This document shows positions 35,801-48,900 of a DNA stretch of 64,000 nt, piece after piece (position 1 is the first letter of the stretch; each line of letters opens with the position of its first letter). A program made the translations under genes and the position numbers. The notes beneath the pieces are model-generated. The model had not been told where the DNA came from and searched no databases. It was given only the letters and a program-made list of their open reading frames with translations. Origin of the DNA: Manduca sexta. Its lineage: Eukaryota; Arthropoda; Insecta; Lepidoptera; Sphingidae. The stretch covers positions 9,951,170 through 10,015,169 of the forward strand of contig NC_051134.1 in the NCBI RefSeq assembly GCF_014839805.1, given 5' to 3'.

Positions 35801-36566
35801 CAAATTAAAAAAAAATAAAAAATAGGTGAATTTCACATCGTCTTTAAAGTTTCGTGTCCGTATCAACTATAATTTTTTCTTCACTATCATATACTTCAGA
35901 GGGTATAATTTATTTTAGATAAAGAAAAAATAATTTTCGATAACAGTTAACGCGATCTGACTGTTCATGTTTAGGTAAAAAGACATTTTATACAAATCAG
36001 TAAATTCCTTGCAATTTTCAATTTACGTATGAAGGCACATTTTTGGCAGTACTTATACAAAATACAATTCATAGTTTTAAAATTATTCCTATATATTTTA
36101 ATTCAATTGAAAACATATATTCTAAGGTAAAGATAACAGTTCATATTGATTACATTCAATATACATTATTAAATCTTTTAAACAACATATCCATTATTAA
36201 GTTTCTTCATCTCCTAAAAAAAAACCTCATTTCTGATAAATCTTAAAACGTAAAAAATATAACATGTTATCCACGTCTAACATAAAATAAGTAGCAACGT
36301 CAAGCAGAAAATCTCTATGTAATAGAAACCTTAGCATCAGTCAAACATCATTCAAAAATGACAAGATAGCTAGCTCAGTCGTCGATTAAATTCTGCTGTG
36401 CTGATAAAGACTGAAAAATGGGTCGTGGAATTCATTTACTGGACTATTTCGGATATAACTATTATTGAGAAATTTCCATTAAATTCAATATTGAAAACTT
36501 CAAAGGAATGCAATGATTTCAAAAAGTAGAACATGCGAAATGAAAATGGAACGAAGCTATTCCTGA
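32846..36566. other. Intergenic between repeats and the AGMO 3' end
   Basis: AT-rich. Apart from the Helitron-like fragment at 34320 nothing is recognised. Frames of 81 and 67 codons (33433, 36043) have skewed, AT-driven composition and no motif. Confidence 0.5.
34320..34430 (+). repeat. Helitron-like 5' end fragment (family H related)
   Basis: TATACTAATATATAAATCTG followed by AAGAGTTTGTTTC and GAACGCGTTAATCTTAG resembles the left end of family H. No matching right end was found nearby. Confidence 0.45.
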
Positions 36567-36572
36567 TTTAAT
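36567..36572 (-). terminator. AGMO: Candidate AGMO polyadenylation signal (ATTAAA)
   Basis: Reading on the minus strand, ATTAAA occurs about 125 bases after the stop codon. It is the second most common poly(A) hexamer. In AT-rich DNA such hexamers arise by chance, so the call is weak; no closer AATAAA was seen. Confidence 0.3.
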
Positions 36573-36697
36573 ATCGGCATAACAACAGTCCAATATCGAC
36601 ATCTGTATTAATGGTCTTTTGGTACATAATTCTACGATCTGTGAATTGATTTCTTCTGTCCACTAATGTACAAACACAACAGAAACAATATTAAAAT

Positions 36698-36964
36698 CTA
36701 ATCGACCTTTCTAGTCTTCTTAATTTCCAGGAGCTTGAGCATGTTCAGGCACCAGAACATGGCTGATACCACGTAGAAGACCTGCAGAGCTGTGCCAAGC
36801 GCTGGGCTAGAGACTGCCACACTCCTCGCCAAGAAGGCCAGAGCTGAACACCGAATGATCTCCAGGAGCGGAGCGTACTTGGAGTTGTCGAAGAGCATTC
36901 CGATGACTGTGAGCGAAGCTATGATGTAGAGTACGAAGATAAGAACGGAGATGGGAGTCATGCC
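36698..36964 (-). CDS. AGMO: AGMO exon 9 (residues 370-457, C-terminal membrane segments and stop)
   Basis: The acceptor is TTCACAG|GGCATG and the exon ends in TAG at 36700-36698. The 267 nt encode two hydrophobic segments (GMTPISVLIFVLYIIASL then TVIGMLF, and LGTALQVFYVVSAMFWCLNM), a central EIIRCSALAFLA stretch and a basic tail. This layout matches the last two membrane segments of vertebrate AGMO. It is separated from exon 8 by the 6319-bp intron 8, which holds a 1.25-kb Helitron-like element. Confidence 0.92.
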   Translation of the reverse strand, partial: GMTPISVLIFVLYIIASLTVIGMLFDNSKYAPLLEIIRCSALAFLARSVAVSSPALGTALQVFYVVSAMFWCLNMLKLLEIKKTRKVD

Positions 36965-39900
36965 CTGTGAACAAAGACACATTGGTAAATAAGTTGCAAA
37001 AACGAATGAAATGAATGTGGGTACTGTACAAGGTTAAGGATAAAAGACAATTATTATGGAATACGCTGACTATTTTTAAGGAAAAAAGTAGGAATTAAAC
37101 ACATGGAGAAAATATTTTGGGTTTTATAACCGTAGTTCATGATTTGAAGTCAGACAGTTGTAATGACGTTGACCTTTGAGCAGAAGCTTAAGGTTTCCTA
37201 ATTGGAGGAACTGTCTGATGTCACCAAGCTGACTAAAATAAATTGGAATGTTATATAATAGCTTACAATAAAATAGATACAAATAATACACATAAAACAT
37301 CATGTTAAGCATTAACATATCATTGTTCCTAGTATCAACGCTGTGAATACTATATTGTATTCACATTAATAAAACGCCATAATAGTTAAAAGACAGGCAG
37401 AGGTGCAACTAGTCCCAAGAGGACTAGTTGCACCTCTGCAATATGTCAAGCTTCATAATTTTGGACAAAATTCCCACCTCCCGAAAATTACGCAGGACTG
37501 TCGAACCAAAATTTCACACCAAATTGGTTCCTCGAATACGAAATCGGGCTATAGTGGTAGCTGTCTAGTCGTTTACAAATAGTATTTGTTATTCTTCCCA
37601 CATTCTTGCTTACGAGATACCATTAAAATCTGGATCACTTTTAGCCTAATCATTCCGAAGGACTTCAACCCAAAAATATATGAGATTAAACAAAGAAACA
37701 TTTCCACCTTTATTCTTTCCAGGTCCGTATTATGTATTCAAACATTGTACTGGGTGCCAATTCCGCTGATTTGTTACTTAGTACTGACTTGATACGCGAG
37801 CCGCACGTAGTGAGTTAACAGCGGGATTGTTTGATTCTAAAGTTATATTGTTCCGTGATGTTTCCTTGAGTTTTGTGGGACGTGTTATTTTCGCTTCTAT
37901 TTCGTTTAAAGTATTTATTTAAATGGATGAAATTGCGTTTTGGCTTTGAATATAAGGCTTAAGAGCTTTTTGCTTGAATTAATTCTTTAACTTCTTTAAT
38001 TATGAAATCTTTTCCACAAGTAGGAAGCTAGACTGACCCTGATGATTATTGTTGTATTGTATCAGCCTATAATGTCCCAATGTTGGGTAAAAGCCTCCCC
38101 AAGATCTTTCCATGAACCTCGATCCTGCGCTATAGTAAACCAGTTATTTTAATGATTCTAGGTCGTTCCACCATCTCTTTTATGGTCTACCTTAACGCCT
38201 ACGAGCCGTATCAGGGGTTTACAAGGTTATAGATACATTTTATCAAATTCACTATCAAGTAACGATGCGTCTATCGCCAAATTGGAAAAAACTTATAATA
38301 CCACAATGTTATTTTAACCAATAAACCTTGTTGTCTGTCATTGAAGTCGAATCCAGAATTTAAAAATTCACCCTCAAGTATGCTACAAATTGTATTAATA
38401 AATCTTGCACAACCATTCTTGAGAGTGTAACAAAGAAAAATTGTGGTAATTCATTAAGCGTGCATGTTGCATGCGTTTGTTGGCTCATATACGGAACCGC
38501 ACTGCGGACGAACGCCGCATGCAAAAGTGCTCTTTAGTGACACTAAATCTCAACCAATATGTCAGGGCTAATCCTCGCGTTAAGTATAAACCTTTGAACA
38601 CGATCAGTACTTCAAAACAATTTTTTTAATTTATTTATGTAGGCATACTATTTGTCTACTGTCCACCTCGGCGATGTTGTATTGCGTACGCGTAGGACTA
38701 CCGTCTTCAGGTCTCGGGTTTGGATTCCGGGTCGGGCAGTGACATTGATTTTTCTGCTCAATATCAGTCTCGATCTGGAATTGTATCGCGGTAGGCTCGC
38801 TCCTTCCCCTTTCAGAGATAAGTGTATTTTTTAAAGAAAGGTCACAATAATTTATAAATGATTATAAAATTATTCGACATATGAACCAGCACAGGGTAGC
38901 CGGTATAATTGTCTACCCAAGTATATAATTTGGAAAAAATTCATTTCGGTCTAATAGGAAAGACCACCGGGCGCTGATAAATTGTTACTATTATTTTATT
39001 TACAATTCAATCCAATTTGTATAATATATTTGTTGTGTAAAGAGCCTTTTATTTCAAAATTATCTTTATAATCATGTATTTCGATTGAAATTTAAATGAG
39101 GTTTGCAAATAAATCGAAAATACGATTTATATAAATTAAAATCGCATTTGCAAAACATGGATGCAAAGCTTAATTGGAAATTTAAACTAAATCTATTAAG
39201 GGCCAAAATAAATTGAACCGAGCACACCTGAGCGCTCTCTGTTACAAAGTTAAGTAAAGTCCATCAAACTGCATACGACGAGCGTGACTGTTAAAGGCAT
39301 ATTACTTAGATAGAAAAGACCCGCGCCTAACAAAGAACCAAGTTCATACAGAACTACTTTAATTCAACATCTATTATAAAAACAATCGGCAGTAAACATT
39401 ACACATCGAGCTATGAAAGGAAATCAGAAAATTATTTAGAAGAGACCTTTTCTTTGCCTACCAATGGGACAAATTGATACAGGACTAAGATTGATTTGTT
39501 GGTGGTAGGATATATTTTATATTCCCCCGGATAACCACCATCGTACACAAGGTATTAAAACCTACAATAGTGGCCCATGTAAGTGTGTCGCGTTCCGGGA
39601 CCAGCCTACGTATATCCGGTTCCAACAGGCCAGCATAATTATGTCGACTGTTGAGGAGTAATTATCTCTGATCAGTCGACATTCTAATGGATCCCAGTCC
39701 AATTACCATCAGGTGTAGTGTCAAGATAGCGCTGAAACTGTCATACATGCAATTGAGACGACAGTCTACGAAACCGAAGCTTATCGATTGTGTTTCTACA
39801 GTATGTAATACTGCCGAGTATTGTAACTTTTTGCACGTATCGCTCCACCGCCAACAGCGGAAAACATAAATAAAGTACGATAGGATGTAAAAAGGAAGAA

Positions 39901-42900
39901 CAGGATGAAAAAAAGACAGGAATGAATGTTCTGGACAACCTACTTAGTGTTATTGCTCAACTGTTTTATCTCGATATCTGGATTTTTATCCGTACTTTTC
40001 GTTATTGCCTCGGGTAAAGTCAATTTTAAATTGTATAGGTCATAAAAATCTACTTTCGATATCATTTTAATATGTTAATGTTTGATTATTTATTAGAAAC
40101 ATTTCGCAGAAATCCCTAGGGTGATAGACGAGATGCCTTTCTGCAGGCCCTTACCTTATTAGGAAACTAAAAAAACTATGTAATGTCATCGAAAAGTCTA
40201 TCGCCAGAACATTCATTGCCATACATTTTTTTGTTTTTTATTAGCATTAATGATTGCAGGAACGCGTCTTGTCTCCTTCCCTAGAGGGAATTTAGATGAT
40301 CCTATTAGAAAGATGACAAAAATATCACGAAGTTGGACACTAATTCCACGTAACAAAAATTTAAAACTTAATTATAGATACACTTACAGAAGATTTTAGG
40401 TTCATTTTCCAATTACTCAATATTTTATCGAGTGTTCAAATATATTTTATTCAGGTCTGAACGAACCCTGATTAACATTAATAAGAAATTTGTGAGGCAG
40501 TAAATGCTCTTGCCTCAGTAAATAATTAACGAAAGGTTTCCACGAACCTTATATTGTTTGGTAGTCAATTGTATGGGTTTTTATTGTCCGCGCATATTGG
40601 GTAGGCGGTATACGATGCAAGAATGTTCTTTGTACAAGAAAATGGGACGGGAAAGTTACTCACCTGAAAGTAACTGTTTTATCCAATCATTAGGCAATAC
40701 ATGGTTTAGCACTGAGTTGGTCATTTTGGTAAATTTCTTAACATTGTGAGACGTAGGACATAATGTATTTTGTCGGAGTGTGTGCGGAATGGACATCATT
40801 CTTTAGGTGTCAATGTAAATAATCTAAATAGTTGGTTGCGCTCATGCGTCAGAATGGAATAAGAAGTTATTATAAACATATTTATAATCATCAGTCAACA
40901 CTTTGGTGTTTCAATGAAATTGAGCGTATGGGAGACATTGTAGTAAAATAAAACGAATCTCCTTAAATCAAGATTAAAAAAGGTTCTCATGTATAGCACC
41001 CACATTTGTTAAGTATAATATGTATTCTTGAAAATAAAAGATAATGAGTGCTTACATCTACTGCTACCTATATATTAGTATTTTTGTTGAATACAAACCT
41101 ATTTATTCATCTTTTATATACAAGTTTTAGGTGTTTTTTTTACGCCTCATTCCATAATATTGAAAGCGCTAATAGACTCAGATCAATTCTCATTTTTCAC
41201 ACATAAAAGAAATCTTTAAAGATAAGTCGTTATAATGAATTTTTAAATGAGTTATTGATATACACACCCGCCTTGTATAATGGCGAAGGGGTTGTATTTT
41301 ATTGAGAAATTGAACTTGAAATTAAAAAGTAAAAATGACCCCTCCAATGCAGGTGTTTTATTTTTTTGGTTAGGCTTATCTATATCTATACTATTATATA
41401 AAGCTGAAGAGTTTGTTTGTTTGTTTGTTTGTTTGTTTGTTTGAACGCGCTAATCTCAGGAACTACCGGTCCAAACTGAAAAATTCTTTTTGCGTTGGAT
41501 AGCCCTTTGTTCGTGGAGTGCTATAGGCTATATATCATCACGCTATACCCAATAGGAGCGGGGCAGTAATGGCTAATCTCAGGAACTACCGGTCCAAACT
41601 GAAAAATTCTTTTTGCGTTGGATAGCCCTTTGTTCGTGGAGTGCTATAGGCTATATATCATCACGCTATACCCGATAAGAGCGGGGCAGTAATGGCTAAT
41701 CTCAGGAACTACCGGTCCAAACTGAAAAATTCTTTTTGCGTTGGATAGCCCTTTATTCGTGGAGTGCTATAGGCTATATATCATCACGCTATACCCAATA
41801 GGAGCGGAGCAGTAATGGCTAATCTCAGGAACTACCGGTTTCAACTGAAAAATTCGTTTTGTGTTGGATAGCCCTTTATTTGTGGACCGCTATAAGCTAT
41901 ATATCATCACGCTATGACCAATAGGAGCGGAGCAGTAATGGCTAATCTCAGGAACTACCGGTCCAAACTGAAAAATTCTTTTTGCGTTGGATAGACCTTT
42001 GTTCGTGGAGAGCTATAGGCTATATATTATCACGCTATATTCAATAGGAGCGGAGCAGTAATGGCTAATCTCAGGAACTACCGATTCGAACTGAAAAAAT
42101 ATTTTTGTGTTGAATAGTCCTTTGTTTGTGGAGTGCTCAAAGTTATATATCATAACGCTATGACCAATAGGAGCGGAGCAGTAATGGCTAATCTCAGGAA
42201 CTACCGGTTTCAACTGAAAAAATCTTTTTGTGTTGGATAGCCCTTTGTTCCTGGAGTGCTGTAGGCTATATATCATCATGCTATGACCAATAGGAGCGGA
42301 GCAGTAATGAAACATGTTGCAAAAACGGGGAAAATTATGAGTTTTGAGAGCTTCCGTTGCCTGCGCTGCGTAAACGGTTAAAGTTATGCAACAATGATGT
42401 ATGACGGGATTGTTTCACTTAAAAAGTTCTAAATAATATAACAAAAGTCCCCCGCTGCATCTGTCTGCCTTAACGTGTTAAACTCAAAAACTACCTAACG
42501 TATTAAGATGAAATTTGGTATGGAGACAGTTTGAGACCCTGGGAAGAACATAGGCTCCCGGGAAACTACTATTTTTATAACGGAAAACTTTAGCCTGAAT
42601 AACTTTATAACGCGGGCGGAGCCGCGAGCAAAAGCTAGTACAAAATAAGATTAAAAATTGTGCAAAATTCCATTTATTAACGGTTTGTTTTTAAAGGAAA
42701 AAACACCTACAATAAGTAGGTTTTATAAATATAGATTTTTTTGCGTCCCACATTTCTATGTCAATATTTTGTCAATGAATTTTATTGAAAAAAATACTGC
42801 GGTTTACGTAACAAACTGAATATACATCAATTATTTTGATTGCTTTCACATTCCATTTTCCGGGGTCCATTTAAATAAAAATACAAAGGCGTAGTCGGCT

Positions 42901-45900
42901 ACAAACGTTTTAGAAATAACATGCGCTCCGAGCTTTTTGTGGTTATATTTCTGAAATATTTTTTTGTAATATAAAACGATTAAATGGGTTAACAGACGAT
43001 ATGTGATCACTTAGTTTCAGGCCAGAAGAATTGTACTCTTTATAAAAGTTTATGGATATTTGGAAGTAGGGACTTTTGTCCTTCAGAAATTTAACTGAGT
43101 TAGAGAATATTGTTTAGAGACACTGTTTAAAGAATATTGAAACTTAACATCTTTGTTACGTTTAAATACAAAAATATATAAAAAATACAAAATATATAAA
43201 ACAAAAAAAAATGTAACATACCAAAATATATTTAATATATTTAATAAAAAATATAATTAATAAATCCAAAGTTGATAACTCACCATATATCTGGAAGCTA
43301 GTTCGAAGAAACCGTACAGGACTATCGCGTAGTGGCACACCAGGTACAAATTGCACCAAGCCGGCAAATGCACGTCGTATTTGTCACGATTTTCCACCTG
43401 GCATAAATTGTCAATCGTTAAAATTGTAAAAGGCGTGAGTTAATTTATATATTCACCAGTGGCACACACACATCACGCATTTATCCTCGAAGGGTTACGC
43501 AGGCACAACCAAGGCACCCACTTTTCGCCAAGTGTGTTCCGTCCCATGATGTGATAGGGGGCGAGCCTGTCGCCATATCGGGCACAAATTTCAGACTCCG
43601 GGCTGATACTGAGCAATAAAACCCAAATATCACTTTGCCCGACCCAGAATTCGAACCCAGGACCTCAGAGCGCTGTTGTAACGCGCATGCAGAACAACTA
43701 CGCCACTGAGGCAGTCACGCAGTTTACCAATGGCGTAGGGTGAAATTTTGCTCAAGGGAACCCAATATAATATAATATTAATAATATGCATCAATGCGGG
43801 CTGCAAATTGTTCATAGTCGTAGCAATTTATAATGATAATTAGCTTTTAAAAAATTAGGAAAGGAAGCCGGAAGGAATTGAGTTTTATGGACCCTTGCCT
43901 ACTGATATTTACTGCGAGTGGGATTACCTCACTTTTGGGGTAGCTTTGGCGTATTTACAAGACTGATCATAAAGAGAGCGACCCGCTTAATGATGTGTGG
44001 AAAAATAATGTGAGTTCAAGGATTCATTGCTGTTTTTTCATCTTTAAAATTATTGTTTAGCTTGGACAGGTTCTGGTGGCTTTTATAGAAAATAATATTA
44101 CCCTAAATATTAATTATTTTAAAATCTTTGACTAGACATCTTTAATTTCTACTGCTTAGTATTTATCACATTATCCTGATTTTTTTTCAGATAATTGAAC
44201 ATGTTACTGAGTTGCATTTATCTATTGATGAGTTGTTGTTATCGGCAATGACTGTGCAGATATTGCTTATAGACTGACCAGCATATTGTATAATAATACA
44301 TAATTATAATTATGGCTATTATCTGTGTCAGTATATCAACATTTCGAAGTAAATTCTAAGTAGCTTAAAACAATACACGTATACGACCTGAGGTCGTAGA
44401 ATGGTTTAAATGTCGCAATTAAATTGTAGTGGGGAACCAAACATACCCCAGAGAGTGATATTATCCCTCCAACTTCATTCCGTATTCATAGTGCACTTGC
44501 TCCGATAACAGTAAGAATTTGCTGGTCACTATGGGAGTTACGAAGTACTTCTAGACGGGTGATTGGGGTAAACTAACTCTGAACAAAGTTGTTAAAACCT
44601 GTAGACCGCTAACCCCGACTTGCTTAGTTAATTAATGCTTCGGATTACTTCGCTGATTATCAAGTTTCCTTTGTGATTTACATCAGTCTATCTTCCGCTG
44701 TTTTATTGTTTATAGGATCAGTTTTGGTTCAATTTTAATTGAATATCTGTGTTTTCGAATTGTGAGTGTTTTGAGGATATATTTATAATGCAATTAGTTT
44801 TTTTGTATTAATGTTGTGATGTTTTTTATATGTAGCATGTTGTTTTTAAGTAAATTTCAAATTGAAAGAACTATATCATTTTAATATTAATAAAAAAATA
44901 TATAAATAAATGAAAATGAATACAAAACATACATATTAATATCTAAAATATAAAGGAAAATGTGTGTTGAATTAAAAATGCTTACATCAACCTTCATATC
45001 TTCGTCGCCGAGTCGTGGGGTGCCTGGCTCCCAGCTCGGGCCCCAGAATACTGCTCTGAACTTGTCACCCCAGTTGTCGAATTGTCTGAACTTATCCACC
45101 ACGTAGCCGGTGTAGAAGGCCTGAAAAAACAAAAAATCATAAAGACACGTGTGCGTTTCGTACGCTTTTAGCATTATTTTTATGTAGAAATACAGCTTCC
45201 AAAATTGCGTTAACTGTAATATAAGTAGCTTTCGAAGTGTGTCGTCAGCTTTTTAAAAAAAAATCGTGTACAATGCCTATCGCTAAATTGAAAAATTTGT
45301 TATTATTTAATAACTAACTACGACGTATCGAATTTCAAATGTATTGGATTTCTTACAATCGCAAATTCATGTTTCATTTTTTATTTTTAGGTTATGAGAA
45401 TATTCTTACAACGTCTTTAATATATTTTCAGATATTTCGTCCTTTACAAGTTGAACTAGATAAAGTTGTAGAAGATTTAGATTATACTCTTACGTATAAT
45501 AAAAGAAAGTCGACCGCCGTGTCTGTCTATCTGAACGCGATAAACTCAAAAATAACAAATGAATTTTAATAAAATTTGGTATGAAGATAGTTTGAAACCC
45601 TGGGTACGATAAAGACCACTTTTTATCCTGGGAAATATATAGCAGGACTTTTATCCCGGAAAAAGTCTCACGCTGGCGAAGCCGTGAGCAAAAGCTAGTA
45701 ATTTTATAACTTAATCTCTTATTTTAATCAAAACTTTGACCTTCAAGTTTTAATCTCGGCCGAGTTTACGTAGTTTTGTAATTATTTCGTATATTTAATT
45801 CCTTAGGATCGAAATTAGTTTTAAAAATATTTTCGTTTTTTTAATATTTTATTGCAACTGATAAACAATAGTTTTTACTTAGGTATGCCCATGGGGTATT

Positions 45901-48900
45901 TACACCAAACCTAATTTGAAAATATATTCAAGACCAATTTAAGTTTTCTTCTTTTAAGCTTCTTTAGTCTATTCTCAAATGACGTTTTATTCAAGAAGTT
46001 GATTGGAAAAACTTGGAAAAAGATAGTTTGACTTTACTTGACCGTTATGTTGTTAAATGATGCGTGACTGGGTTTTTCTTTGTTCGATAATCTTTGACTC
46101 CCTAGCTCATAGTTCGAGCCAAAAAAAATGCCAAAATTTCATAATCATTTTTACGTTCTATTGATTTTATCATGATCTGGATATAATTTAATTTTCTATT
46201 ATTATTCTTTATTGTAAAGGGTACGTGTTCATAAACTATTTTGTGTCTTGAAATACTTTTTGCGTTTTATAAGAAATTGTACTTGAAAAAGATAATGTGT
46301 TTTATTATTCAAGCATTAAAAACTAATGTAATTAACATGAAATAAATAATGATATTCTCAATCTTTCCAAAAAATTTACACATCTTTGAGAAACAAAGAC
46401 TAATAAGCCGTTACAACAACAAAATGTAAAAAAAAAACAAAAAGAAATAAAGTCCTACAAAGATACCAGAGCAAATAAAATGTACCCTAAAATACAAGAC
46501 AAAAGTTTCGGTGAAATTAAATACAGGCAAAAATATTTTCGCGGTAAATTAAATGGCCAAGTTCTAAAAGGTTTATATAAAATTTGGTCTTTTATATTCT
46601 GTGAAACTCTTGTTCTTGCCTAGCGGGTTGTTAACGCAAAGTGCTATTTCCAGGTAAATTTTATACTCGAATATGAATTTATAATAATGTAATATTCGAC
46701 TTAACTTTGTATAAAATGTGATACTTTGAGTTACTTAGCAAATTCATAGAGATGCTCCCTTCTTTAGCCTTTATGAGTAAGAGTCAGGAATTCTAAAAAC
46801 TCTTTCACGCTGGAACCTTATTTATCCTAGTTTATTCCTAATATGAGCCAAGACATTCCACGTGTATTTGTCGTTTTTGAATAAAATAATATAATTTTAA
46901 TTGTTCGACTCAGGATAACTTTATTGTTTCTCAAATCGGAATCTATAACTTCGTACATAGTTCTTGTATTGCCAGTAGAATAAAGAAACTATAAATTAAT
47001 ATCTACGAAACGTAGCCATACTAAGTTAACTAAATTATCGCTATAAACAAAACAAATGAGATAAAAACATCTAAAACCAATTGATTCCGCGCTATTGGTA
47101 GTAATTCAATCCATTTTCTATTAACGCAGGAAAAATCCATTTAAACTCAATGCACGACTAAATAGATATCACGTTTCTAAAGCACCTAATCCATTTGAAC
47201 AACAGCTATTGTGGTCGAGGTTGGTTAGAAAGCAAATTAATGATGTCCAATGTGTCGCGCGCTGGGACACGCAAGATGGATGGAGTATAATGGCCAATAT
47301 TTCACCAAGAGTAAAAGGAATTACTGTCCATTCTTTAGATTATATAGACGAGTGGTTATTATATCAGATTGGGCTTTTGAAATCTTTATTGTACTGTGAG
47401 TGTAATTCTTGCAAGTTATAAATCGTAGTATAAGGCCTTGTTAATATAGATTGTACGAATCGTATTTTTTTTCTTTGTTAAGTATTCATCGCGTGTTTTA
47501 GGCGGTTGTTACAACGCCATATTAATTATATTCTTGGAAATTAAGTTTATTATTCCTCAGTCAAACAGAATACAAAAATTACATTCAGATTCCTGATCGC
47601 ACAATTGCACACATGTATAGCTATACTTATTTAAGTAGTACTAGAGCTTCGAACTTGCTCCCTATATCCGATTTAAATGTTTATTTTAACAGTACTGATA
47701 TCAAAAATATGGCCGATCACAGCCGATTACTATGACAAGAAGCCAGTAAACCCTTAGTAGGGGGTGCCCGTTGTTTTAACAGTAGAATATAATTATACAA
47801 TAAAGGGCTAGTATTATTGATGTGGAACATTTAAAATGGCGAGTCAGACCGGCTGTTAGCGTGCCTACGTTCTGTCACCAAGCTGATCATGTATATTTAA
47901 ATAAAAATAAATTAATATGTGGTGGTGGGAAATTAGTACCTGCCTAAATAGCGACCATCAGACACAAGGTGTAAAATCCACGATAAAAGGCAACATTAGT
48001 CGCGATCTGGGATTAGCCCGTTTATATTTGGCTACACACTAAACAGGCCAGTATAAATATGTCGGGTAGCGAGGGTTAAACATATAGATACTCTCTATGA
48101 ATCCTACTCCACTTATCATCAGGTGCAGTGACTTCACTTATGGAGTTGATATAAAAGAAATCAAATCTCACCTGCAAGTAGACGGGGTTGAAAGAAGGCT
48201 GGTTGTAGATAAGTCCGTAGACGATCTCGACCTTGTCTGTCTCTGGTTTGAAGGTGCCGAAGAGTCTGTCCCAGATGATGAGCACTCCGCCGTAGTTCAC
48301 ATCCAAGCAGTATTTGTTGCTGCCTGTGAACAAAAGAAAAAAAAAACCTACTAATCCGGAAGAATTGTTTTAATAAAAAAAAAAAAACATAATACAGAGC
48401 AGTCATTATTAAATTGGCAAATGAAATTCATTGAATAAAATAAATAAAATAAAATATTGTAATAATGTATGTAAATGATTGAAAGCGTAACGAAATTAGA
48501 CAGTACAGTCGGCCAAAATATCGAAATTTTAAATCGTCTTTAAATTTAACAATGAATGTCTCAAGTCGACAAGTGCAGAACTGTATCACGGAGTACTATT
48601 ATTACTATATTTTACTAGACTTTACTCGTGCTTCCGCCCGCGTGATAAAAAATTATCCGGGATATTGTCTCAGGAGGAAAAGTAGACTATAGCACTTAAC
48701 AGTAATGTAGCTCTTATTATAAAAATTTCCAAAACGGTTTAATATTTCCTGAGATTAGCGTGTTCAAACAAACAAACTCTTAAGCTTTGTATATCAGTAT
48801 AGATTTAATAGTTGATCTATTTCAGTTAATCTAAATTCAGTAGTAAATCGAAATTGAAAACCAATCATCCAAAACGAATTTCGAATCAATAGATGTCATT

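Noticed and set aside
41416..42313. CRISPR-like array
   Set aside because: Units are contiguous 123-bp tandem repeats without unique spacers, in an animal genome.
42013..42315. 100-codon minus-strand ORF with 41-residue repeats
   Set aside because: It is produced by the 123-bp Helitron units (41 codons each); other copies break the frame, and there is no codon-use or motif support.
47209..47421. 70-codon ORF (MWSRLVRKQINDVQ...)
   Set aside because: No family recognised, no splice context, antisense within an AGMO intron; likely chance.
48097..48354. 85-codon plus-strand ORF
   Set aside because: Antisense shadow of AGMO exon 6.
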